From JBBITI01 sp963735055 (GTDB lineage Bacteria > Chloroflexota > Dehalococcoidia > Dehalococcoidales > UBA2162), in assembly GCA_963735055.1 (NCBI GenBank), contig CAVTJN010000006.1:201655-265654 (forward strand): a stretch of 64,000 nt of DNA, read 5' to 3'. The position numbers and the translations under genes are program-made. The notes under the pieces are model-generated. The model saw only the letters and a program-made list of their open reading frames with translations, was not told where the DNA came from and searched no databases. This document shows, piece by piece, positions 44,887-54,663 of this stretch (positions are counted from its first letter, which is position 1; each line of letters begins with the position of its first letter).

Positions 44887-45011
44887 CCAGCCCCACCTGG
44901 ATTCCCGTCTTCACGGGAATGGGGGAGGGCGGGAAGGAAGAAGGACTCGGTCCACATGTCATTGCGAGAAGTCCCCGAAGCCAGCGGCCGAGGGGACGAC
45001 GTGGCAATCCG
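44887..45011. repeat. Intergenic palindromic repeats
   Basis: The gap 44859-45183 has a short imperfect hairpin (GGATTCCCGTCTTCACGGGA, about 44899-44918) and an inverted copy of the repeat seen at 9101-9238, from CATTGCGAGAAG to GGCAATCCG (about 44957-45011). Neither codes for protein. Short copies of the first element recur at about 45540-45568 and after 54.7 kb. Confidence 0.65.
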
Positions 45012-45183
45012 AATGGAGGAATATCACCACGTGCGTGACTGAAATTGGCTTGCCTCCAGACTTCGCCGGGAGGGGGAGGAATGACGAGGGGGGCAGCGAT
45101 GCGGATCGCTTCATCCGATTGTCCTCGCGATGACGGGCGGGCAGGACCGCTCATCGTACGGAGGCCGGATATCAAGCCCCGGC

Positions 45184-45438
45184 CTAGTGTTTGAAGTGGA
45201 CGAAGACCCGCCCGAAATTCTTGTCGTCCTTCTCGACCCGGTGATAGAGGCGTTTGATGTCCGGCCGGGCCAGGAATCTCAAGACGCGTTTCTTCAACTG
45301 GCCTGACCCCTTGCCCGGAATGATCTCGACCAGGGCAATCTTCTTGTCAACGGCTTCAGTGATCACCCGGTTCAGTTCCGCGTCAATGGTGTTGCCTTTG
45401 TTGAATACTTCATGCAGGTCAAGGACAATCTTGGCCAT
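45184..45438 (-). CDS. Smr-domain protein
   Basis: An 84-residue protein made of one Smr domain: KIVLDLHEVFNKGNTIDAEL with the LDxH motif, and VEIIPGKGSGQLKKRVLRFL with the GxGxG motif. Stand-alone Smr domains bind or nick RNA or DNA. In MutS2 and related proteins they act in recombination control and ribosome rescue. The region up to 45627 contains its promoter and a short palindromic repeat. Confidence 0.88.
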   Translation of the reverse strand: MAKIVLDLHEVFNKGNTIDAELNRVITEAVDKKIALVEIIPGKGSGQLKKRVLRFLARPDIKRLYHRVEKDDKNFGRVFVHFKH

Positions 45439-45627
45439 CCCGCACTACCTCCGTTCGCCTCATACACTCTACCCGCTTTGACGGCGCATCTCAAACGAGA
45501 TGGGGCTTCGATCTCTCGCCCCCGTCCATTCCCCCGCCCCCTGGATTCCCGCCTCCACGGGAATGACGCAATCCAGTGATTGTCCCCGAGCTGTGAAGCT
45601 GTGCTTTAATAGAAGCTGTCTCCTGAA

Positions 45628-47619
45628 ATGTTACGCATTGCCAATCTCTCCAAGATCTATGCCCAACGGGTGTTGTTTGCCGGTCTCAACTGCAGCATCA
45701 ATGCCCGTGACCGCATCGCGCTGCTCGGACCCAACGGTTCCGGCAAGACGACGCTGCTTGATATTCTCGCCGGAGAGACCCTCCCCGACACCGGCGAAGT
45801 AATCAAGCAGACCGGCCTGACCGTCGGCTATTTGAAGCAGGATATCAGCCCGTCATCCCAGGAACGACTCCTCGACGGCGTCCTGAGCGCCTCTTCCAAG
45901 TTGACAACCACGGCCGCCCGGATCGCCCACCTCCAGGAGAAGCTGTCAGTGGAAACCGCCAACCATGACGCCCTGCTGCGCGAGCTGGGCGACCTGCAGT
46001 CGGCTTACGAGTCCGGCGGGGGCTACGACATCGAATACGAGGCGCGGACCATCTTGTCCGGCCTCGGTTTCCGGCAAGCGGAATTCACCCTGCCGCTGGA
46101 CCATTTCAGCGGTGGCTGGTTGATGCGGGCGGCCCTGGCCCGGCTCCTGCTGGTCAAGCCGGACCTGTTGCTCCTGGATGAGCCCACCAACCACCTGGAC
46201 CTCGAAGCCTGCATCTGGTTCGAGAAGTATCTCGCCGGGTACCACGGGGCGGTCCTGGTGACTTCACACGACCGCGCCTTTCTCAACCGGCTGGTCACCC
46301 GGGTCATCGCCATCGAAGCCAATGGCGAGGTGATCCAGTACAACGGCAACTACGATGAGTACGTGATTAACCGCCAGCAGGAACTCGAGATCCGCGAATC
46401 GGCGGCGGCGCGGCAGCAGCGGGAAATCGACCGCAACATGCGCTTTGTGGAACGCTTCCGCTCCAAGGCGACCAAGGCGCGCCAGGTGCAAAGCCGGCTC
46501 AAACAGATTGAGAAGATACACAAGATCGTGATTCCCCGGACCACCCGCAGAATTCACTTCTCGTTCCCGAAACCGCCCCGCAGCGGCAAGGAAGTTATCA
46601 CCCTGGCCCACGTCGGCAAATCATACGGCGATACCGTCGTCTACCAGGACCTGAACTTCACCCTTTACGCCGGCGACAAAGTGGCCCTGGTGGGACCCAA
46701 CGGGGCCGGCAAGACCACCCTGCTCAAGATCCTGGCCGGAGTGCTGGCTTTCGAACGCGGGGAGCGGCGGCTGGGGCATAACACCATCCCCGCCTACTAC
46801 GCCCAGTACGTGCTGGAACTGCTGCAGCCGGGGAATACGGTGCTGGCCGAGACGCAGTTGTCCGCCCCGGGGGAGGCGGAGCAAAATCTGCGGCGAATAC
46901 TCGGCGGGTTTCTGTTCAGCGGCGATGATGTAGGCAAGCCGGTGGCGGTGCTGTCGGGTGGGGAGAAGGCCCGCGTGGCGCTGGCCAAGATGTTGCTGCA
47001 GCCGAGCAACCTGCTCCTGATGGACGAGCCGACGAACCATCTGGACATCGCCTCGCGCGAGATTCTGGCCGATGCCCTGAACGACTACCAGGGCACCATC
47101 TGCCTGATAACCCACGACCGGACGCTCATCCGCGAGGTCGCCAACAAGATGGTTGAAATCAAGGATGGCCGCCCCCAGGTATTTCCCGGAGATTACGACG
47201 CCTATCTGGAGACCAAGGAGGCCGACGAACGGGCCGCGGCCAGCCCGGCGCCCGTCACGGGGTCCAACGGACGGCCCGTCAGGGCGTCAACGCGGCCGAA
47301 CGCCGGTAAAGCCCCAAAGCCGCCCCGCCCCACCCCCGAGGCCACCCTGAAGACCCTGCAACGGGAGAGCCAGTCCCACGCCCGGAGAATCGAGACCATT
47401 GAGGGCCGGCTGGCCGAACTGGAAATCCAGTTGGCGGAATGCGAAGCGTTATTCGCCAGTCCGGACCACTACCGGGCGGGCACGGCGGTGGTCGGTACCC
47501 TCGAAAAGTACCGCACCCTGAAAGAGGAGGTCCGGGTACTTACTGAAGAGTGGGAAAGGCTCTCGGTGGCGGTGGACCGGCTCGGCAGGGAGATGGCCGC
47601 CCTGGACCCAACGACCTAG
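45628..47619 (+). CDS. ABC-F family ATPase
   Basis: A 663-residue protein with two nucleotide-binding domains and no membrane helices. Domain 1: Walker A LGPNGSGKTTLLD, signature HFSGGWLMRAALARLLL, Walker B DLLLLDEPTNHLDLEA. Domain 2: Walker A VGPNGAGKTTLLK, signature LSGGEKARVALAKMLL, Walker B LLLMDEPTNHLDIASR. The linker (AARQQREIDRNMRFVERFRS) and a C-terminal coiled coil fit the Uup/YdiF branch. ABC-F proteins act on the ribosome, in translation or antibiotic protection. Confidence 0.95.
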   Translation: MLRIANLSKIYAQRVLFAGLNCSINARDRIALLGPNGSGKTTLLDILAGETLPDTGEVIKQTGLTVGYLKQDISPSSQERLLDGVLSASSKLTTTAARIAHLQEKLSVETANHDALLRELGDLQSAYESGGGYDIEYEARTILSGLGFRQAEFTLPLDHFSGGWLMRAALARLLLVKPDLLLLDEPTNHLDLEACIWFEKYLAGYHGAVLVTSHDRAFLNRLVTRVIAIEANGEVIQYNGNYDEYVINRQQELEIRESAAARQQREIDRNMRFVERFRSKATKARQVQSRLKQIEKIHKIVIPRTTRRIHFSFPKPPRSGKEVITLAHVGKSYGDTVVYQDLNFTLYAGDKVALVGPNGAGKTTLLKILAGVLAFERGERRLGHNTIPAYYAQYVLELLQPGNTVLAETQLSAPGEAEQNLRRILGGFLFSGDDVGKPVAVLSGGEKARVALAKMLLQPSNLLLMDEPTNHLDIASREILADALNDYQGTICLITHDRTLIREVANKMVEIKDGRPQVFPGDYDAYLETKEADERAAASPAPVTGSNGRPVRASTRPNAGKAPKPPRPTPEATLKTLQRESQSHARRIETIEGRLAELEIQLAECEALFASPDHYRAGTAVVGTLEKYRTLKEEVRVLTEEWERLSVAVDRLGREMAALDPTT

Positions 47620-47634
47620 CTAGATACCAGGACG

Positions 47635-48041
47635 CTACCGCCTCGTAAGGGTAATGCTGCAACCAGAACCGTCAAACAATACCTGGAACTCACTGAAGAA
47701 GTCTACCCTGCCCAGTAGGGGCGGGGTCTTGTCAGATTCAGTGAACAGACACCTGACCCGAAACCGCTCCGTCTGAATTTGCAGATCGAGTATCCCCTTG
47801 TAGCAGGGCGTGGCTATTCCGGAGACGCCGGTCATGGTCGCGTCAGCTTTTTTGGCAACGTAAAGCCCACTAGAGTAGCCATGTAGTGAGGCACCACCGT
47901 GCAGTCTGCGCCTGAATCCAGGATGAACTCGAATGGTTGGTACAGGCCGTTAAACAGCTTAACGTCGACTTGTACACCAGGGTAGAACATTTCCCCGAAC
48001 GGGCCGACGACTTTGGGGCAGGGTATGTTAATAGATGGCAA
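47635..48041 (-). CDS. Retropepsin-like aspartic protease, one frameshift
   Basis: Two frames form one protein of about 135 residues. The first has FEFILDSGADCTVVPHYMA, the DSGAD catalytic motif of clan AA. The frame breaks at a run of six A (coding strand, about 47847-47852), and the next frame gives MTGVSGIATPCYKGILDLQI and PLLGRVDFFSEFQVLFD, the second conserved region. Family members are single-domain retroviral-type proteases that dimerise. It overlaps the end of the DUF5678-like gene by 14 bases, so the two form a pair. Confidence 0.75.
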
Positions 48042-48216
48042 TTAGACTCTCGGGAATAGTGTGCTTGATAAGCAAGTCCTTGTTCCCAAGCAGTGCTTGA
48101 ACCTTTGCCTTACCCATGAGTTCTTTGAGGTCGCCGGCGTACGCGATATCTCTCCCTTTATAGCACGCGATGAAGCCAACCTTTGAAGAAGTTGGTCTTT
48201 TGACCTGTGCCGGCAT
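48028..48216 (-). CDS. DUF5678-like small protein paired with the retropepsin
   Basis: A 62-residue protein: a short basic start, then KVGFIACYKGRDIAYAGDLK, ELMGKAKVQALLGNKDLLIK and HTIPESLIAIY. This matches the compact DUF5678 pattern. The overlap with the protease gene suggests translational coupling and joint function. The partnership resembles small toxin-antitoxin or processing modules, but no activity is known, and that view is inference. Confidence 0.6.
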   Translation of the reverse strand: MPAQVKRPTSSKVGFIACYKGRDIAYAGDLKELMGKAKVQALLGNKDLLIKHTIPESLIAIY

Positions 48217-48390
48217 TGCTCTCGACCTCCGTTCCGCTTAGTCGCCCTGCACCGCGGATTCCTCTGTGCCAGTAGTGTAACGCGGTGACTATCGAGTGTC
48301 AACCGTACTTTTCGTCGCTTGACGTCACTCAGCCCGTACGCCCACGGACCATCATACCTGCAGACTGATTATGTCGACTGACCCCGGGCC

Positions 48391-48869
48391 CTACTTACCT
48401 CGGCAGGCCGGACACAGTTGAATCTGCGCCGCCAGCACCGGGTCCTTGCGTTCCAGCCTTGCCCGGACCCTGTCGATCATGGCCCGGGATCCGATGACCG
48501 CACCGCACGCCCGGCACCGGGCCGGTTCGTCCTTGAACAAGACCACCGGCGACGAGGTATCAACGCCGGCCCTGGATTCGGGGCGCAGGCACTGCTCCGG
48601 ACACACTTCGAGACACTTCCGGCAGGCGTCGCACAGATTCGACTGAAAAGTGATCACCAGGCCCGGGTCATTGCCGGCCGCCAGCGCCTGGCTATGGCAT
48701 TCCCGCACGCACAGGCCACAGGCGCTGCACTTTGCCGCCGTCAAGGACTAACGCCGGCAAAGGACAGCACCGGCATCGCCGGCACCACCATCTTGAGCAG
48801 TTCGCGCCGGCTCAGTTCCCGGCGGCCGGCCTTGTCCTTACCGGCCCCACTTTGTTCTTCCATCGCCAT
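48391..48869 (-). CDS. Tat-exported ferredoxin-like Fe-S protein, one frameshift
   Basis: The first frame starts at ATG 48867-48869 and gives a twin-arginine signal: GRRELSRRELLKMVVPAMPV, then LSFAGVSP and a stop. One missing base at about 48748 joins it to LTAAKCSACGLCVRECHSQA and CDACRKCLEVCPEQCLRP, two CxxCxxCxxxC clusters. A C-terminal segment has CRACG and CPACRGK. Joined, it is about 158 residues with two 4Fe-4S clusters and a zinc-ribbon-like end. TatA is encoded upstream, 90 bases away, on the same strand. It would carry electrons outside the membrane. Confidence 0.7.
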
Positions 48870-48959
48870 TCAGTCACCAAAAGAGGCCCCGCCGGCCTTG
48901 CACGGCCAACCGGAGCCTCCCACCAGTCCTTGACAGTCCCCCCCGCCGTCCGGGAGTGC

Positions 48960-49172
48960 TTATACGCTCTTCTTTTCGACCTTTTCTTCGCTGGTCACGC
49001 TTGCCTGAACCTTAGGCTTCGCCTCCGCCTCTTCATCATCCCCGGTCTGGGACTTCTTGAAATTCCGGATGCTCTTGCCGATGGCGCCGCCCACCTGGGG
49101 CAGCTTGCCCACGCCGAAGACTATCAGAATGATAACGAGGATAAGCCCTATTTCCAAAGGTCCGAACTTCAT
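48960..49172 (-). CDS. tatA: Sec-independent translocase subunit TatA
   Basis: A 70-residue protein: the single N-terminal helix LEIGLILVIILIVFGVGKLP, then the amphipathic helix QVGGAIGKSIRNFKKSQTG and an acidic, Lys-rich tail. This is the TatA/TatE layout with the conserved FG and KLP motif. The ATG at 49172 has TCGGAGGAAC upstream. TatA forms the pore for folded exported proteins, here most likely the adjacent Tat ferredoxin and the Rieske protein. Confidence 0.93.
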   Translation of the reverse strand: MKFGPLEIGLILVIILIVFGVGKLPQVGGAIGKSIRNFKKSQTGDDEEAEAKPKVQASVTSEEKVEKKSV

Positions 49173-49547
49173 TGCTTGTTCCTCCGAGACTCGAATCTCA
49201 CCGAGATTCAAGTGCTTCTCCCTGAAATAGTACGCTCGCGGACTGCAACTGTCAACCTGCGGCCGCCCGGGCGCCCGCGCCGTCATGGCCGGGCTTGACG
49301 TCTTCTTCGCCCGAAGGGGGAGAAGATTGTGATGAGGGGGTCACCCGGAACGTCACCCTCATCCCTTCGACAGGCTCAGGGCAGGCTCTATCCTTCCCCC
49401 CTCAAAAAGGGGGAAGGGACCAAGTCAACGTCATGGCTGGGCTCGTCGCCTTCGCCCCCCTCGAAGCTTCACTTCCGGCCGTGCCTGTGCTATGATTGGA
49501 GAGTGGCGCCGCCACAACATTATGTTATGTGAGGATGACCGCGCCTT
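49173..49547. other. Intergenic stretch before gyrB with dispersed repeats
   Basis: About 375 bases between tatA and gyrB hold no credible gene. They contain fragments such as CATCCCTTCGACAGGCTCAG, GGGCAGGCTC and a CCCCCCTC-type hairpin arm, which look like short dispersed repeats. The gyrB promoter must lie near 49480-49547, where GTTATGTGAGGATG precedes the start. Confidence 0.5.
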
Positions 49548-51950
49548 ATGAATGAAGGCCAGGCAGTCAGAAGTAACGACTATACCGCCCAGGATATCCA
49601 GGTGCTGGGCGGTCTGGAAGCCGTGCGGCGCCGGCCCGGCATGTATATCGGGAGCACCGACCAGCGCGGGCTCCAGCACCTTGTCTACGAGATCGTCTAC
49701 AACAGCGTCGACGAAGCCATGGCCGGCTGCTGCAACAAGATCACGGTGACCCTCATGAACGACAACTACATGAAGGTCGAGGACAACGGCAGCGGCATTC
49801 CCGTGGACACCCATCCGGTAACCAAGAAGTCCGCCCTGGAAACGGTCATGACCACGCTGCATGCCGGCGCCAAATTCGGCGGCAAGCATTACCAGGTCAG
49901 CGGCGGACTGCATGGCGTCGGCGCTTCGGCGGTCAACGCCCTCTCCTCCTGGCTGCGGGTGGACGTCAAGCGGAACGGCAAGATATACCGGCAGGAATAC
50001 AAGAAGGGCGTCCCGCAAGGCGAGCTCCAGATCGTGGGCGAAGCCCGGGACCTCAGTGATACCGGCACCACCACCACCTTCCTGGCCGATCAGGAGATAT
50101 TCGGCGACGCCCGCTATGACCCCGAATCCCTGTTGCAGCGGTTGCGGGAGGTCGCGTACCTTAACAAGATGCTCGAGATCACCTTGCTCGATGAAACCAA
50201 GGATACCACCAACACATTCTACTTTGAGGGCGGCGTGGCCAGCTTCGTGCGGCACCTCAACCGGAACCGGGTGGTGCAGCACCGCTATCCGATCTACATC
50301 TCCAAGACAGCCAACGGCGTCTCGGTCGAAGCCGCCCTGCAGTATAACGACGGCTTTTCGGAGTCGGTCAGCGCCTTCGCCAACTGCGTCAACACGCCTG
50401 ACGGCGGCACTCACCTGACGGGCTTCCGGACCGCCCTTACCCGGGTACTGAACAGCTACGCCCAAAAGAGCAAACTCCTCAAGGAAGACGATCCCAGCCT
50501 TTCCGGAGAAGACGTCCGGGAAGGGCTGACGGCGATCCTCAGCGTCCGGCTTCCGGAGCCGCAATTCGAAGGCCAGACCAAGGCCAAACTGGGCAATCCC
50601 GAAATGAAGGGTATCGTCGAGAGCGCCGTTGACGAGGGTCTCGGCCTCTATTTTGAGGAGCACCCGGACGATCTGAAGCGGGTCATCGAAAAGGGTCTCC
50701 TGGCCGCCCGGGCCCACGAAGCCGGCCCGCAAGGCACGCGATCTGATCATCAAGAAGAACAGCCTGCTGTCGGGGACGCTGCCGGGGAAACTGGCCGACT
50801 GCTCCGAAAGAGACCCGGGCAAATGCGAAATCTATCTGGTCGAGGGCGACTCCGCCGGCGGTTCCGCCAAGCAGGGCCGGGACCGCGGCTTCCAGGCCAT
50901 CCTGCCGCTGCGGGGCAAGATCCTGAACGTGGAAAAGGCCGCCTCCGACAAGATGATCGCCCACGAAGAAATCAGGGCCATTATTACCGCCCTGGGGGCG
51001 GGCATCGACGCCGAGTTCGACCTGGCAAAACTCCGCTACCACTCGGTAGTCCTGATGACCGATGCCGACGTCGACGGCGCCCACATTCGCACCCTGCTAT
51101 TGACCTTCTTCTTCCGCCACATGGCCGAGCTCATCAATCAGGGCCACCTGTACATCGCCCAGCCGCCGCTGTATCGGGCGGTCCGGGGCAAGACCGAGAA
51201 GTGGCTTTACACGGAGAAGGAACTGGCCGGGGTTACTTTCGACGACATTGACGTTCATTCCGACGACGGTACGGTCAAACTGACCGGCGCCGATCTGTCC
51301 GACGTCTTCAACCTGCTGAGCGATGTTCATGCCGGACTCGATGCCCTGTTCTTGACCGGGGATTCCCCCGCGAGATCAGCCGGGTCCTCCTCAAGAACGA
51401 CACCATGCACCGGCTGCGGTTCCCCACCGCCCAGGAGATGGCCGCCGTAAACGGCTGGTTTCAGCAAATGACGGCGGTGACGGCGAGTTCCCACTTCGAG
51501 CCCGCCACCCAGGAGTACTCGCTTCCAGATAGCCGTCGACGGCAAGAAACTCACCGTCAACAAGCAGTTATTCGAAGACGCCGTCGTCGCCAAGTGCTTC
51601 CGGGTATACCCCCTGGTGAGGCAGCTCGCCGACAAGAAAGCGTACACCGTCGCACGCAACAAGAAAGAACTGGCCAAGAGTATTGACTGGGACGAGCTGG
51701 TACCCACGCTCAAGAAGGCCACCGACGGTGCCGGTATGACCGTACAACGGTACAAGGGTCTGGGCGAAATGAGCGCCGAGCAACTGTGGTCGACGACCAT
51801 GAATCCCGAACGCGGACCCTGTTGGAAGTGACCGTGGAAGACGCCGCCCGGGCCGACCAGCTCTTCAACATGCTGATGGGGGAAGAGGTCCCACCCCGCA
51901 AAGCCTACATCCAGGCGCACGCCAAGAGCGTCAAGAATCTGGATGTCTAG
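49548..51950 (+). CDS. gyrB: DNA gyrase subunit B, four frameshifts
   Basis: The protein is recognisable along about 800 residues. N-terminal ATPase: GLEAVRRRPGMYIGSTDQRG, EDNGSGIPVDTHP, SGGLHGVGASAVNALSSWL. Toprim: IYLVEGDSAGGSAKQGRDRG and LMTDADVDGAHIRTLLLTFF. The C-terminus reads MTVQRYKGLGEMSAEQLWST then RKAYIQAHAKSVKNLDV. Frame breaks occur at about 50726, 51365, 51525 and 51812, each fixed by one or two bases. Gyrase supercoils DNA and is essential, so the breaks are almost certainly assembly errors. No gyrA is next to it. Confidence 0.93.
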
Positions 51951-52085
51951 GGTGGTCTGGCGTGGAAGGACCACTCAGAGGAGTCACGGCCTCCTCTCTC
52001 CCCACCGGGACGACGTGGAGTCTTCCCCATGGCCCCCCAACTTCTGCCCTGGACGAATCATTGGAAACGCCTTATCATCGATGCC

Positions 52086-52381
52086 ATGCTCGGCATCACG
52101 CACTTCGTCTACATTCTGACCAACTACTCGAATACTGTCTTGTACACGGGTCAGACGCATGACCTGTTAACCCGCCTGTATCAACATAGGGAAGGTCTGA
52201 CCGACGGATTCACGAAGAAGTACAAGGTCACTAAGCTGGTGTACTACGAGGTTGCCGATGATCTTAACGGCGCTCTTTACCGGGAAAAGCAATCAAACCC
52301 TATTCGAGACTGAAGAAAATCTTACTCATTGAGAGCATGAATCCCACCTGGCAGGACCTGTCCGGTGAGTTGGTTGGGTAG
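52086..52381 (+). CDS. GIY-YIG nuclease-like protein, one frameshift
   Basis: About 98 residues. THFVYILTNYSNTVLYTGQT holds the GIY-YIG core (VYI and YTG), followed by LYQHREGLTDGFTKKYKVTK and LVYYEVADDLNGALYREKQ. A break at about 52290 leads to YSRLKKILLIESMNPTWQDL then SGELVG and a stop. This is the single-domain UPF0213 type, whose role is unknown. A second, more damaged copy is on the minus strand at 55008-55302. Confidence 0.8.
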
Positions 52382-52410
52382 AAAGAACCGTCAAGACGCC
52401 CCCGACCCTG

Positions 52411-52741
52411 GATTCCTACGCGCCCGGACCACTCAGAGGAGTCACGGCCTCCTCTCTCCCCACCGGGACGACGTAGGAGTCTTCCCCATTCCCGGCCAAG
52501 ACACGTCGGCCCCACCCAAAGATTCCTACGCGCCCGGACCACTCAGAGGAGTCACGGCCTCCTCTCTCCCCACCGGGACGACGCAGGAGTCTTCCCCATT
52601 CCCGGCCAAAACACGTCGGCCCCACCCCAAAGATTCCTACGCGTCCGGACCACTCAGAGGAGTCACGGCCTCCTCTCTCCCCACCGGGACGACGTAGGAG
52701 TCTTCCCCATTCCCAGCCAAAACACGTCGACCCCACCCAAA
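52411..52741. repeat. Three tandem copies of a 110-bp repeat
   Basis: Unit starts lie at 52411, 52521 and 52632, with a partial fourth at 52742. Each unit runs GATTCCTACGCGCCCGGACC, ACTCAGAGGAGTCACGGCCT, CCTCTCTCCCCACCGGGACG, then GTCTTCCCCATTCCC and a run ending CCCACCCAAA. Differences are few. A partial copy lies at about 51962-52031, after gyrB. An open frame crosses the array, but its codon pattern and the lack of a start site argue against a gene. Not a CRISPR: the units are contiguous with no spacers. Confidence 0.85.
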
Positions 52742-52828
52742 GATTCCTACGTCCTTCTGCGGAAGGACTCTGAATGGGCCCCGAGTCAGGTGAGTGGAAA
52801 CCACGTTGGTGCCGATGTCTGCAACGCA

Positions 52829-53426
52829 CTACCCCGGCTTATACAGCCCGTGTTCGGTGATGTACTCTTCCACCGGCGGCGGAATCAGGTCGGCGGCCGG
52901 CAGGCCGTCGGCGATGCGCTGCCGGATTCTCGGTCGCCGAGATGTCTACCTCCGGAATATCGAGCATGGTCACGCTCGCCGATCCCGGGGATCTCTGTTT
53001 CCAGGGCTTTGAGGTCAGGCCGGCCGTAGCCCGGCCGGGGCACGGCCGCCAACCGGCACAGTTTGACCAGGCGCTTGGCTTGGTGCCATCGGGGCAGTTG
53101 GGTAAGACTGTCCCACCCAAGTATGAAGAAAAGCTCAACGCCGCTCTTCAGCAGCCCGGCCCGCAGCTCTTTAATGGTATCGAAGTGTAGCCGGACCGGC
53201 GCGGTCGATTTCAATCCTGGAACATCGAAAGTAGGGCCAGGGGGCAATGGCCAACCGGACCATCAAACGGTCGGCGGCCGGCGATACCGGCATCTCCATC
53301 TTCAGCCACGGCTGCCCGGCCGGGACAAAGATCACGCTGTGCAGCTCGAGTTGCCTCCGGGCGTGCTGGCGATGGCCATGGCAAGCGCGGCGGATCGAAG
53401 GTGCCGCCGATGACGCCGACTTTCAC
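52829..53426 (-). CDS. nadD: Nicotinate-nucleotide adenylyltransferase, frameshifted
   Basis: Pieces in three frames align end to end: KVGVIGGTFDP at the start, LHSVIFVPAGQPWLKMEMPV, FDTIKELRAGLLKSGVELFF, ILGWDSLTQLPRWHQAKRLV, and at the end RQRIADGLPAADLIPPPVEE then YITEHGLYKPG. These are NadD hallmarks. The HxGH active-site motif after FDPP is missing from all frames, and about nine bases appear to be lost there, before LAMAIAS. The GTG start overlaps the obgE stop. It makes NaAD from nicotinate mononucleotide. Confidence 0.8.
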
Positions 53427-54663
53427 CAGTCCCACTCGGACTCCCACGTGCTGCCGTTTCCCCCGGCGCCCTCGGCGCCAGCGCCCGGGCGATGCCGGTC
53501 TTTTCCAGCAGCCCCCGTACCTGACGCATGACCTCAGGATCGGTGACATCCACCCTGGCCACGATGCGCTCCATCTCGGGTGACTCGATCACGTAGACCG
53601 CCCCCTCCCGGTGCACCCCGGAACTGCCCTTAGGCTGCGGCCGGAAGACCCTGGGGGTGATCCGCGACCACCGGTGGCTTCGGTGGCCGCCGAGCTGCTG
53701 CAGGGTCTGCCAGGTTTCCTGCATCAGGGCGGGAACGCCCTCGCCGGTGGCCGCGGACACGAAGAACACGGGCGAAGTCCCCGGCGAACGCCGTATCGGC
53801 GACCTTTTCCTGCACTTCGGGGAGGTCGATCTTGTTGATGGCGATGACCTGCGGTTTACCGGCCAGGCCGCCGTCGAATAGCCGCAGTTCGGTATTGACC
53901 CGGACCATATCGTCCACCGGCGAGACACTGGTGCCGTCAACCAGGTGGATGAGGACCCGGGCGCGCAGGGCGTGCCGCAGGAACTCCGAGCCCAGACCGC
54001 GCCCGGCGCGGGCGCCTTCGATAAGCCCAGGGATCGGCCATCACAAAACGGCCCCACTCCACCTCCACCACCCCCAGGACCGGTTCCAGGGGGTGAACGG
54101 GTAGTCGGCGATCTTGGGCTTGGCCATCGAGGCCTGGGCCAACAGCGATGACTTACCCACGTTGGGAAAGCCAATGATCCCCACGTCGGCGTATTAGCCG
54201 CAAGTCCAGGACCAGGGCCTTCTCTTCGCCCCGTTCGCCCTTGGCGATCCGCGGCGCCTTATTGGTCGAGGTGGCAAATGAACGTTGCCCAGCCCCCCTT
54301 GCCCCCATCCGGCGACGATCTTCGGCCCCGGCCTCGGCCAGGTCGGCAACCAGGCTACCGGCCGTGTTCGTCGGTCTGCTGGAGATCATGGTCCCGACCG
54401 GCACCTTGAGGACCAGGTGCTGCCCGCTTCCCCTTCTTCTTCTGCCGCTTGCCCTGGCCGCCGTCGCCGGCCCGGTACAGCCGGTTGCGTTTGAAGATGC
54501 GCAGACTGGCAAAGCCGGTGTCGGCGTGATGATGCCATCGCCCCCCGCCCCGCCGTTACCTCCGTCGGGTCCGCCGAGCGGGGCATAGTTTTCGTGGCGG
54601 AAAGGTGACCGCACCGTCGCCGCCGCTGCCCGCTTTTACTCTGATTTCGGCTTTGTCAAACAT
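53423..54663 (-). CDS. obgE: GTPase Obg, many frameshifts
   Basis: The ATG at 54663 begins MFDKAEIRVKAGSGGDGAVT. Then FRHENYAPLGGPDGGNGG gives the Gly-rich Obg fold. Fragments of the G domain follow (the Walker A region near 54160, FPNVGKSSLL in mixed frames; NKIDLPE near 53830). The C-terminal OCT domain is seen as GAVYVIESPEMERIVARVDV and QVRGLLEKTGIARAL, ending in WESEWDW. At least six frame breaks cover this stretch. Obg couples ribosome assembly with stress signals. nadD follows with overlapping stop and start. Confidence 0.85.

Noticed and set aside
13390..51950. Programmed frameshifting or UGA recoding to explain the broken genes
   Set aside because: The breaks differ in position, direction and context and affect unrelated families. 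No slippery sequence with a downstream structure recurs, and no in-frame TGA stands at a selenocysteine-type position. Assembly error is simpler.
52411..52741. Possible CRISPR array
   Set aside because: The units are 110 bp, contiguous and lack unique spacers; no cas gene is present.
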